Part shown: piece by piece, positions 9,001 through 16,215 of the stretch | Position numbering within the stretch: the stretch's first letter is position 1 | Layout of the letters: the number at the start of each line of letters is the position of its first letter | NCBI GenBank assembly: GCA_945874585.1 | Contig: CAMCHB010000007.1 | Coordinates: 1 to 21,274 of the forward strand | Source: an uncultured Clostridium sp. | GTDB taxonomy: Bacteria > Bacillota > Clostridia > TANB77 > CAG-508 | Length of the DNA stretch: 21,274 bases | Direction of reading: 5' to 3' | Made by a program: the position numbers and the translations under genes | The notes under the pieces: generated by a model | The model's input: only the letters and a program-made list of their open reading frames with translations | What the model was told of the DNA's origin: nothing | Database searches by the model: none

Positions 9001-11258
9001 ACACCAATTTTATCGGTTACACTTCCTTGTGCAACTGACATAATGCTTTTTCCTGTTGATTCGTATTGACTTATTTGACTAATAGCAACCATTCCAGCTG
9101 GGGCTGAAAATGTAACAGGTGTACTAGCTTCTCCTAATGTTTGATTCTCAGCATTTGTTGTATTTGCATATTGAATTGCATTTGGGTTGTAATAATACAT
9201 TTGAATGCTATCTTCTTTGTTTGGTGTTAAGATTTTAGCTTTCATATCTGTATTTAATAAAATATTGGTACCTTTTGAAATGCTACCTGTACTAAAGCCA
9301 TTTTGCATACCACTCAATCTTATTTGAAGTACTGTTTTTCCATTTTCCTTTTGTTTTTGAATATCTGCTATTTTTAATTGATCATCGTATAAAATATTGG
9401 CATCTTTTACTTGAACATCTTCTATGTATTCTGGTAATTCAATTTTAAAAACTGGATTAGCATATAAATCGGTTTCTTCTCGAGCATTATCAAGTGCAAT
9501 CTTTAATTCTACATTTTCATTGTTCACAATGGTTGATAGAGTATCACGATTGATTGAAATTTCTGCATTGGTACTTGTTTCTGTTAAACGAATTTCTGCT
9601 ATTTTATCTGCTGTTTGCTCTTCTTTTTCCGTTTTGTTTTCCACAAGCTTTACACTACTCTTGATTTGCTGGAATGTTTTGATTTGTTCTTTACGATAAG
9701 GTAAATCAGCTGCAATTCCCTTTTCTACCGTAAAGCATAAGCTTCCTTCTGCAACTGGTTGTGTGGTTTTTATAACCAATTTTCCGGTTGTTGTATCAAA
9801 AGAATCCACTTTATATTGACCATCTTGCGTTTTGGTTTGAGAATTGATGGTAGCCAATGTGTTCCCTTGCTCGTTCTCAATTGTAATTTGACCATTTTCT
9901 CCTAATATTTCTTCAAAATTGATTTGAGAAATAGAAAGTGCTTTATCATATATATAATTTTTGTTTTCAATTGTTGTTGGATATACCACACCATTGTTAT
10001 CGATAAAATTATCTCCTGATTCTTTTACGGTAATACCATTTGAATTGGTAGGATTGGTGATATCGATTTGCCATTTGGTATGATAAATGGTTTCATATTC
10101 TTTTTTGTCTCTTTCTACATTCGCATATAATTTACCTTTGCTTAGTTCATTTTCTTGTGTTTGCACTTGTAAAGAAAGCATGCTACCAAATGTTTTTGAA
10201 AAAGTGAAATTATGTTGATCTTCTCCTGTTATGGTTTCGCCTGTATACATTTGCATGTTTACTTGTGCTTTTGTCTGCCAAATATGAGTAGCATTTTCTG
10301 CAAAGGCATCAATTGGATATACACAATCGATCCAATAAGAATCGGTTCCTTTTCCATTCCAAATGTTACCCTCTTTTTCTTTGTTTTGTACGGTTATGCT
10401 CACACTTTGTGACTGGCTATCATATTGTACATTATTCTCTTTTTGTGTCATATTTTCTACTGTTGTTCCATTGGTCAATTCCGCACTTTGCACAATTGCT
10501 TGCACTTTCTCTGGTTTTACACCTTGGATGGTTGGTACGGTTACCTTTAATTGAGTTTCTTGAATTGGTAATTGTTTATTTTCTAGCCCAACAGATACTT
10601 TTTCACGAACCATCCATTTGCGTACCCCATTTTCTTGGAATGTTGTATAGGTAACAGGTTCTTGCTGAATTGTGACTTTAGAAGTTCCTATGAATTTAAC
10701 ATTGACTTGAACTGTTTTTTCAAATGGATTCTCTCGTCCACTTTTATCCACATAAGTTCCCTTTAAAGTAACTTGGCTTGTTTTTTGTAAATCCGTTTGT
10801 GCTATTTTTTCTGTTAAATTAGCTTGGATAGAAGCAACCAATTGATGTTCGGTATTGGCTTCTAATTGTTTCAATGTTATGGTTTGATCTTTGTTGTTTT
10901 GTACCATACCAGAATCATCTTCTATTTTTTCAATTTGATAATTATTCTGATTCATTTGAATGGTTGCATCTTTTAGGTAACCTTCTTTTACTGCAAGATT
11001 CATATACAGTTTGGCACTTTCCCCATTGACATCATAAATAAGATAATGCGTTTTTCCATTATCTTTTAAGAAATAAGTATCAAATTCGATATTTTTATTC
11101 ATTGTCTTCTCATTTTGTGTATCCAAATTAGATTCCACAGCATAAGAAACTAATGTATTACCAACCACTAAAAAGTTGGTAAATGTTAGTGCTATAATTA
11201 GTAAAACAGCTAACATTTTGTTCACCCATTTTACTTGATGTGCTTGATTAAGAAACAT
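6030..11258 (-). CDS. Giant DUF11/SdrD_B sortase-anchored surface protein, proximal copy
   Basis: This is a 1742-residue wall protein. The ATG at 11258 has AGGAGG (11266-11271) 7 nt upstream. Residues 1-40 form a signal peptide with a long hydrophobic core ending near SYA. Residues 45-900 are beta-rich with no family I recognise; a segment near 565-720 (STIVNNEN..., EETDLY, YYYNPNAIQYAN) is especially well kept in the paralogue. Three DUF11 domains (PF01345) follow at about 917-1040, 1111-1209 and 1249-1343 (signatures TNTG, NTSN, SNTGK). Then come an Asn/Pro-rich linker and an SdrD_B-like domain near 1400-1510 with a calcium-type loop (VDANNNGARDTDE). A final module (GL...DLKLDKAV) leads to a DUF11-like end. 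The sorting signal is SVKTG (1706-1710), a hydrophobic helix and a KKKTAR tail. The likely role is a stalk or scaffold partner for the adhesin encoded 13 nt downstream; this is inference from context. Confidence 0.85.
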   Translation of the reverse strand: MFLNQAHQVKWVNKMLAVLLIIALTFTNFLVVGNTLVSYAVESNLDTQNEKTMNKNIEFDTYFLKDNGKTHYLIYDVNGESAKLYMNLAVKEGYLKDATIQMNQNNYQIEKIEDDSGMVQNNKDQTITLKQLEANTEHQLVASIQANLTEKIAQTDLQKTSQVTLKGTYVDKSGRENPFEKTVQVNVKFIGTSKVTIQQEPVTYTTFQENGVRKWMVREKVSVGLENKQLPIQETQLKVTVPTIQGVKPEKVQAIVQSAELTNGTTVENMTQKENNVQYDSQSQSVSITVQNKEKEGNIWNGKGTDSYWIDCVYPIDAFAENATHIWQTKAQVNMQMYTGETITGEDQHNFTFSKTFGSMLSLQVQTQENELSKGKLYANVERDKKEYETIYHTKWQIDITNPTNSNGITVKESGDNFIDNNGVVYPTTIENKNYIYDKALSISQINFEEILGENGQITIENEQGNTLATINSQTKTQDGQYKVDSFDTTTGKLVIKTTQPVAEGSLCFTVEKGIAADLPYRKEQIKTFQQIKSSVKLVENKTEKEEQTADKIAEIRLTETSTNAEISINRDTLSTIVNNENVELKIALDNAREETDLYANPVFKIELPEYIEDVQVKDANILYDDQLKIADIQKQKENGKTVLQIRLSGMQNGFSTGSISKGTNILLNTDMKAKILTPNKEDSIQMYYYNPNAIQYANTTNAENQTLGEASTPVTFSAPAGMVAISQISQYESTGKSIMSVAQGSVTDKIGVYDTTKTAKMNVTFMNNTGDVCNHITAIGRIPFQGNRTVFGNRDLGTTVSTTLKSQLTAQGIAENQVQIYYSENGEATQDLKNQQNAWTQNPADWSKIKSYMVVCDSYEMQPGSSISFAYDFEIPANLEHGNQLYGAFGVAYTEKSELGEQTFVAEADPVGLTTREGPKLKIDQNISVGEGQPIQEGQMVKYTVSITNTGKEEVKNVQAKDYIPAFLKYAEYQEGSGNYGEVKSGYIYPETQQENGQSYITWNIDHLGIGETVQKEYEAVVQKLPSIINYYENHLEGFGKVPGYSLVYDDAKGSYQLYQVDENSKITASQEVKEVPGSIAVNKVVLTAQDLEKSLTSESTGNSIEKAYFNLQENASVDKNTLLAEKQEMTYTIDIQNTSNQTQNNVVAEKMLPDGTIYEKANIQNYNESTGNWEDGTPAQYDQASGKITWNLGTMQAQETKRVEVSVTMAPLAEGETEKEIRTTTSVTADGVNKHVSAETINTVAKPNIETNISSDISKEYLAEGYRITYTIQVSNTGKLSANSMKIQDALPDELKFVSGSYTVDNGQEGSLNEYNNQIEMTTNLLAGGTIRLTIVAEAKNLPNDVDEKEITNYATITGENIQDIKTEEIKNIIEQANDRPNPPANNGETDNTGNLNNTNKSYKIRGTVWVDANNNGARDTDETLLSGVTVRLMNADNGQFVKDDQQNELRIQTGEDGSYVWDNLVSGNYIVVFDYDTNVYDLTEYKKNGVNEQQNSDVVTNNIKENNELKTVAVTDTIRLTDSSYANVDMGLVYKNKFDLKLDKAVTKITVQNKEGSKAYEYNDSKLAKVDITGKRLAGTTVIVEYSLKVTNEGNVAGYAKNVVDYLPSDFKFSSDLNPNWYQGNNGNVYSNELANQVLNPGETKEVKLVLTKTMTETNTGVSNNRAEIAEDYNDYGMKDIDSTPGNGAQGEDDLGTADVIISVKTGGAVLYTCIILIGLLLTAAGLSVLKKKTARYYN

Positions 11259-11370
11259 TCTAATTCCTCCTATAATATTTTTTATCTCCTTTTGTATTTC
11301 TTTTGTAAACTCTTTCCCTCCTATTATCTCACATTTTATCGGATATTTCCACTGTTTTTGATTAAAATAT

Positions 11371-11453
11371 GTAAAATTTATGACATTTCCATGACACGTT
11401 TGTAATGTTTGACATATTTCTGAAATATGAAGTTTACCTTTGTCATATTTTAC
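11371..11453 (-). promoter_or_regulatory. Structured 5' leader of the proximal surface operon
   Basis: This lies in the 343-nt gap 11259-11601. In the transcript, GTAAAATATGACA (11441-11453) can pair with TGTCATAAATTTTAC (11371-11385) with a 2-nt bulge, enclosing a perfect palindrome and several TGTCA/TGACA repeats. It lies wholly within the predicted 5' UTR (start near 11471, AUG at 11258). It could be an operator cluster for a DNA-binding regulator or an RNA leader element. I recognise no known riboswitch class. Confidence 0.4.
11413..11429. repeat. Perfect 17-bp palindrome (8+1+8) in the leader
   Basis: CATATTTC, one central base, then GAAATATG: a perfect inverted repeat about 45 bp downstream of the predicted transcription start. 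The size and symmetry fit a dimeric repressor site, but the same sequence would form a small RNA hairpin. It sits inside the larger inverted repeat 11371-11453. Confidence 0.6.
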
Positions 11454-11477
11454 CTTTTTATTTTTTCTTCTATTCTT

Positions 11478-11506
11478 ATCATACTCTTTTTGCGGTGTTA
11501 TGTCAA
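11478..11506 (-). promoter_or_regulatory. Strong predicted sigma-A promoter of the proximal surface operon
   Basis: On the minus strand a consensus TTGACA (11501-11506), a spacer of exactly 17 nt and TATGAT (11478-11483, five of six consensus bases). The expected start point is near 11471, giving a leader of about 213 nt before the ATG at 11258. It lies just downstream of the terminator at 11538-11577, so this gene pair is transcribed independently of the distal pair. Confidence 0.8.
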
Positions 11507-11537
11507 CTTTTGGTCTAACTTTTTCTTTATGATAGTC

Positions 11538-11577
11538 AAAAAAATAGATAGAGCATCGAAATACTCTATCTATTTTT
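11538..11577 (-). terminator. Intrinsic terminator after the distal thioester adhesin
   Basis: AAAATAGATAGAG pairs with CTCTATCTATTTT across a 10-nt loop, and on the minus strand the second arm runs into seven T. It starts 25 nt after the stop codon at 11602. The arms carry A/T runs on both sides, so the hairpin could also terminate in the plus direction, but no plus-strand gene is present to use it. Confidence 0.85.
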
Positions 11578-11601
11578 ATCGGATACTATCTTAGTTCCTC
11601 A

Positions 11602-14600
11602 TTATTTTTTCATAAATTTACGAATCACGATGATGCCTACTCCTGCAATTGCTAATATACCAATTGTAATGGCAACATATGTCATAGACTTATTACCACC
11701 AGTTGGTGGTGTGATGATAACTTCTTCTGTATAATCAGAATCATTTTCACTTGGTGTGAATTCATATGGTTTCTTATTTCCTGGAATATCATCTTTTCTA
11801 CCAACTAAGTTGGTGAATTGTAAAGTCTCAGCAACATTGTTGTAGGTCAAGCTTGTTTGTTCATCTGATGTAGAAATTGTCTTCGTCAATACCAAATCAA
11901 CACTTGCAGATTGACCTGGTTGCAATGGTGTTTTGGCTAAAGATTCTGTCATAATAATCTGACTTACTGTCTGTGGTTCATTTTTAGCATTTTGATACAT
12001 AATATTCAAATTACTATTTAAGTAGCCATCTTGCTTCATTTGATCAATGCTCTTCAATTCCGTATTTTCGATCAATTTCCAATCAGGGTTTAAATCTGCT
12101 TTGAAAACTAAACTATTATCAACATAATCAATTACTTTGTCCACGGTTGTTGTAACCACACGATCGTTTCCATTTGATTTACCGGTGTAGTAAGTTTCAC
12201 CAACGCTGTTATCATTAGCTCCTGTAGTATCTACTTCGCCTACGTTCTTAACGGTAATTCTATAGTTAATCTGAACATTAGCACCCTGCATAATTTCTTC
12301 GTCCATATAGATATGAATTTTTCCTTGTGTTGTCTTAGTATTTGGAACCCAGTTAACATTTTTATTGATACCATTTTGTGTATCAATGATTGTGTTACCA
12401 TTTGCTAGTGTAACCTTAATACCTAAAATTTGTTTGTCTAATTCCATATCATTCTTTGGTCGATTTTCGATACCAAAGTCTATATCACGAATGCGGTAAT
12501 CTGTTTGATCAGAACCATTTGCTTCTGCTTGATTGTACTCTACCTGTACTTTAATCTTAGCTGTATCTGCATACATCCAAGTATTTTCACGTAAGGTCTT
12601 ATACAAAGATTGTTTTTCATTTTCTACTGCATACAATACTTCTGCTATATTATTCTTCATAACTTTTGAATAATTGATAACTTGCAATCTTCTTGATTCA
12701 TTATCTTTTGCATCAGAAACTTTTGCATTTTGTAAATCTTCATTGCTCAAATCATACCACTCTGCATTGATGTTTTCTCCATTTTGATAAGCAGTAGACT
12801 TGTAATCTTGTCCGTTATAAGATTTACCGTTTAGCTTTGGTAATAAAGTTTTTTCTGTATCACCATATTTAAATCTTACAATATAGTTACCTGGGATATA
12901 GTCTTTAAAGCTATATTCACCTTTATCTGTCTTGGTTGAGCCATTGACAACTCGTCCACATTGACCAGATAAAACTTTACCATCACTATTGACATATTGA
13001 TAGCCACTTTCACCTGTTGCCATCTCTTGCCAAATATATTCATATTGTTTGCCATCTGCACCACTAACTAACTCAATTAGCTGTACTGTAACTCCATTGA
13101 TTTTATTTTCTTTATCTTGTCTAATACCATCACCAACTACTTGAGAAGTTGCTAGTTGTTGTGTTCTTTCATCTTCCCAAACAACACCATTCATTGTTCT
13201 TTGCTCACCTTCCATCTTAATATGGATGGTTGGAGCAGAATCAGAATCGTCTTCTTTGGTTGTTGTATCATATGGATTTAAGTTACCTGGTGCAGAATCT
13301 CTATCCACTTGACCAAGTGGTGAATTCTTACCAGAATTATTAGCAAAGGTTGAGAAACTGTTAATCTCAACATAATTGCTCTTCTCTCCTAAGCGAAGTG
13401 CTCTATTGGCATCTTTTTGTACTTCAAATGTTACATAGACATATAAATCTTCACCAGATTGCAATACAATGTCTTGTAAATCTGTTGTATACATGACATT
13501 TAGCTTTGTTCCGGCTTTATCAGTATCGGTTTGATACTTGCCAGTATCTTTCCAAGTGATGCTACCGGTTTGTCCGCCACTTGTCTCATAATGAGATTTA
13601 GCAGCTACAACTTTGTCAGTTGCCTCTGTTGTATCTTTGTTTTGAATGTTCAAATGAACATCTTCATTGACTACTTTATAAGTACTATCATAGTAGTCTA
13701 CCAATTCATTCACCGCTACAGCTGGTATCTCACTTTGGTTACGAATAATCATTTTGTAAGTAACAAAAGTTTTTAACTCTTGATCCTCTGATTGAATTCC
13801 TTTCAAAGTTGAACCTGCAACGTTTAAATTGTTGTTTTTATAATCATCAATACGATAATTATAATCAGATTTATAGATTTCTCTATTATAAGCTATATTG
13901 CTGTAACTTGGTGAATTTTTAACATTGATATCAAATCCATCTAAGCCAGCTCTTGCGTTGTATCGATAGGTCATTTCCTTTTTGTTAATGGTCAAAGTTG
14001 CTGTGTCCACATCCTTAGAAACTGCAATATCTGCTTGTGGTCTTCTCTTTAAACCTAAATTGATATAACCCATATATTTATAAGTTGTTTCATAAACTTC
14101 ATTATCAATTGTTTTGTTTTCTGTTTTATCTGTATAACGATCGGTAAATGGATATGCCATTCCCATCTTCGCTGTATTAGCTGTCATAGCAAATTCAGAT
14201 TTTACATAACCATTTTCATCGGTTGTTACCAAAGTAGAAACTCCATTTTCTGTTTTGTATTCCAAATCTGCTGTTTTATTACCACTTGCATCTCTTGCTG
14301 TTCCATGGCTTGTTCCATTGCCAGAAGTATTGGAACTATCTCCACTAATCTCGTAGAATTTATTGTTAAAGTTTTGTCTAGCTTCTGCTGTTTCTTCTGT
14401 TTTTGAATCCTTTACATACTTGGTATCATTTGGATTGTTTTTGTAATCCTCTGCACTACCACTGGCTAATACTTTTGTTGTAGTATAAGTCATGCCATCG
14501 TATTCAAATCCAACATCGTATTTACCCATTGGAATTCTGGTGAAATAATATTCACCGCCATCATTGGTATACACTGGATTTTCCTTTGCTTCTGCTAATT

Positions 14601-16200
14601 CTGTTGTTCCATGTTTGTATAAAGTAACTTTTACATTTTTAATTCCTTTTTCTTGTGTACCATCATTTTGTGTTCCAATTACACCATCGTAATTGCTCTC
14701 TTTTCCTGTTTGTGTATCTTCCCAAACAACACCAGCCAAACGAAGTGTTACTTCTATATTGTTATCTGGTTTGTCAGGATAATCTGGATAATCCGGATAA
14801 TCTGGCCATGATGGCCAATTAGAAGAAGGATTTATGATGCTTGGAATAGCTGGTATTTTAACTCTTGTAGGTGATTTCAAAACCGTTGGAATATCAACCC
14901 CTCCTGTGTTGGTAGAATCATCCACTTTAATAACACACACTAATTTTTGAGGTGATAATTGTTTCACATTAGCTGTTACTCTGTAATTGGTTTGTACTTG
15001 ATGAGCTGTTGTATATCCATGTTCGCATGGATTTACAATTTCATTGCCCCAAGCATCTGTATATCTTTGTGCATTGTTACATGTATAGGAATCAGAGTCA
15101 ACATTCCATGTTACTTCTCGGTATTCTCCGTTTAAATCTTGATAATCTACTACAAAATCTTTGTCATAAAGTTCCACATATAGTTTTGAGATTTTTTCAA
15201 TCTTCTTTTCTTTACATTTTGTTCCATTTAAAACAATGTTAAATGCTTCTTCACTATATGGATATTGAAAGAATTCACTACCTTGTTGCCCATAATCTTC
15301 ATCACCAGCAGGTCTTGCTTTTTTGCTATCTTTATGTTCTGCATCATAGGTGATCTTCCAAATAGATTGGTCAATTTCCTTGCCATCTTGGTCATACAAT
15401 TTCATCGTTTTAATACCACCAAAGTCCACTTTAGCACGATTTCCTATTTTAGCAAATCCTCTGACATATTTAAAAGATACTGGTCCTACAATAATTTCAT
15501 CTTTTGTTTCATTATAAGATGTATTGCTTAAATCAATTTTATAAGAACCCTTAAATCCTCCTGCTTCCTTTAATTTTTTCTTATAATCTTGAAATGCATC
15601 AGCTTCCTTGGCTAAATCATTTCTTTCGCCACCTTGTCCCAAGATAGCCCAAAATGCATTCTGTACCTCTCCATTTGTTTTATCCGTATTCTTTTTAAAT
15701 TGGCTCATAACATAGGCTAATGCCCAATCCCCATCTTTTCCGGCTGTTTTTCTAACCACATTATCATATTTACATAGAGATTCAGTTGAAGCACTGCCAA
15801 CACCAGGATCGCCATCTAGTTTGATTTGCTGTCCTTGTCTTGGCCAAATAATTTGTCCTAAATCAAAAGGTCCAATTTTTAGTTCTGTATTTGCATAATC
15901 GGTAATACGTCCACCATGCTGTTTACAAAAGATCGGTGGCGTTCCTTTATAAAAAGTGAATGGAACATAGGATCCTGCTTTGAATATTTGTCCCATTATC
16001 TCTTGATTAACTCTACTAGTACTACAAAAACCACCATCTGTATAAACGTTACCAGAACTGCTTGTATTCGTTTTTCCATCGTCTAGCTTAATTTCTTCTA
16101 AAGCCATACTTTTGTTGGCTTGTGTCATCCAAATTCCAAAAGCTAATACTAAACTTGCACCAAGTCCAATTCCAATTGTTAATAAACTTTTCTTTTTCAT
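11602..16200 (-). CDS. Thioester-domain (TED/TQXA-like) sortase-anchored surface adhesin, distal copy
   Basis: This is a 1532-residue paralogue of the adhesin at 1433-6016 with the same domain order. The ATG at 16200 has a canonical AGGAGGTG (16208-16215), and the previous gene stops at 16216, 15 nt away. A signal peptide (1-33, cut near SMA) precedes the thioester-type domain: Cys92 in IFCKQHGG and Gln180 in VQNAFW. The paired Cys374/Cys392 module is kept. The linker (about 440-480) has one more PDY repeat than the paralogue. SdrD_B-like domains start near 485 (LAGVVWEDTQTG) and 1002 (MNGVVWEDERT), each followed by a GL-x-RP module. The C-terminal sorting signal is TPPTG (1497-1501), a hydrophobic helix and RKFMKK. 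It has extra cysteines (59, 143 and one in LVCVIK) that the paralogue lacks. Identity between the two is highest in the SdrD_B and C-terminal parts and lower in the first 130 residues. Surface adhesion is inferred from the family. Confidence 0.86.
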   Translation of the reverse strand: MKKKSLLTIGIGLGASLVLAFGIWMTQANKSMALEEIKLDDGKTNTSSSGNVYTDGGFCSTSRVNQEIMGQIFKAGSYVPFTFYKGTPPIFCKQHGGRITDYANTELKIGPFDLGQIIWPRQGQQIKLDGDPGVGSASTESLCKYDNVVRKTAGKDGDWALAYVMSQFKKNTDKTNGEVQNAFWAILGQGGERNDLAKEADAFQDYKKKLKEAGGFKGSYKIDLSNTSYNETKDEIIVGPVSFKYVRGFAKIGNRAKVDFGGIKTMKLYDQDGKEIDQSIWKITYDAEHKDSKKARPAGDEDYGQQGSEFFQYPYSEEAFNIVLNGTKCKEKKIEKISKLYVELYDKDFVVDYQDLNGEYREVTWNVDSDSYTCNNAQRYTDAWGNEIVNPCEHGYTTAHQVQTNYRVTANVKQLSPQKLVCVIKVDDSTNTGGVDIPTVLKSPTRVKIPAIPSIINPSSNWPSWPDYPDYPDYPDKPDNNIEVTLRLAGVVWEDTQTGKESNYDGVIGTQNDGTQEKGIKNVKVTLYKHGTTELAEAKENPVYTNDGGEYYFTRIPMGKYDVGFEYDGMTYTTTKVLASGSAEDYKNNPNDTKYVKDSKTEETAEARQNFNNKFYEISGDSSNTSGNGTSHGTARDASGNKTADLEYKTENGVSTLVTTDENGYVKSEFAMTANTAKMGMAYPFTDRYTDKTENKTIDNEVYETTYKYMGYINLGLKRRPQADIAVSKDVDTATLTINKKEMTYRYNARAGLDGFDINVKNSPSYSNIAYNREIYKSDYNYRIDDYKNNNLNVAGSTLKGIQSEDQELKTFVTYKMIIRNQSEIPAVAVNELVDYYDSTYKVVNEDVHLNIQNKDTTEATDKVVAAKSHYETSGGQTGSITWKDTGKYQTDTDKAGTKLNVMYTTDLQDIVLQSGEDLYVYVTFEVQKDANRALRLGEKSNYVEINSFSTFANNSGKNSPLGQVDRDSAPGNLNPYDTTTKEDDSDSAPTIHIKMEGEQRTMNGVVWEDERTQQLATSQVVGDGIRQDKENKINGVTVQLIELVSGADGKQYEYIWQEMATGESGYQYVNSDGKVLSGQCGRVVNGSTKTDKGEYSFKDYIPGNYIVRFKYGDTEKTLLPKLNGKSYNGQDYKSTAYQNGENINAEWYDLSNEDLQNAKVSDAKDNESRRLQVINYSKVMKNNIAEVLYAVENEKQSLYKTLRENTWMYADTAKIKVQVEYNQAEANGSDQTDYRIRDIDFGIENRPKNDMELDKQILGIKVTLANGNTIIDTQNGINKNVNWVPNTKTTQGKIHIYMDEEIMQGANVQINYRITVKNVGEVDTTGANDNSVGETYYTGKSNGNDRVVTTTVDKVIDYVDNSLVFKADLNPDWKLIENTELKSIDQMKQDGYLNSNLNIMYQNAKNEPQTVSQIIMTESLAKTPLQPGQSASVDLVLTKTISTSDEQTSLTYNNVAETLQFTNLVGRKDDIPGNKKPYEFTPSENDSDYTEEVIITPPTGGNKSMTYVAITIGILAIAGVGIIVIRKFMKK
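14779..14805 (-). repeat. Three 9-bp tandem repeats encoding Pro-Asp-Tyr in the adhesin linker
   Basis: The unit CCNGATTAT occurs three times in register, giving PDYPDYPDY in the Trp/Pro/Asp-rich spacer between the N-terminal head and the first SdrD_B-like domain. The paralogue has two comparable units (4610-4627), one with a base change. Copy number therefore already differs between the two copies. Confidence 0.75.
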
Positions 16201-16215
16201 CCAACTTCACCTCCT

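Larger units (their letters stand above)
1433..11258 (-). repeat. Tandem duplicated two-gene cassette, copy 1
   Basis: The giant DUF11 protein and the thioester adhesin here match, gene for gene and domain for domain, the pair at 11602-21228. The protein ends (for example DSDYTEEVIITPPTG) and many internal segments are near identical in both copies. Divergence is substantial, so the duplication is old or has been under diversifying pressure. This copy has its own promoter. Confidence 0.85.

Noticed and set aside
11281..11340. A small gene in the leader, suggested by two extra SD-like motifs (AGGAGGG and AAAGGAG)
   Set aside because: No ATG, GTG or TTG start at a proper distance opens a frame of useful length.
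11409..11437. A plus-strand promoter starting with TTGACA in the leader
   Set aside because: The hexamer 17 nt later is GTTTAC, a poor -10, and no plus-strand gene follows.
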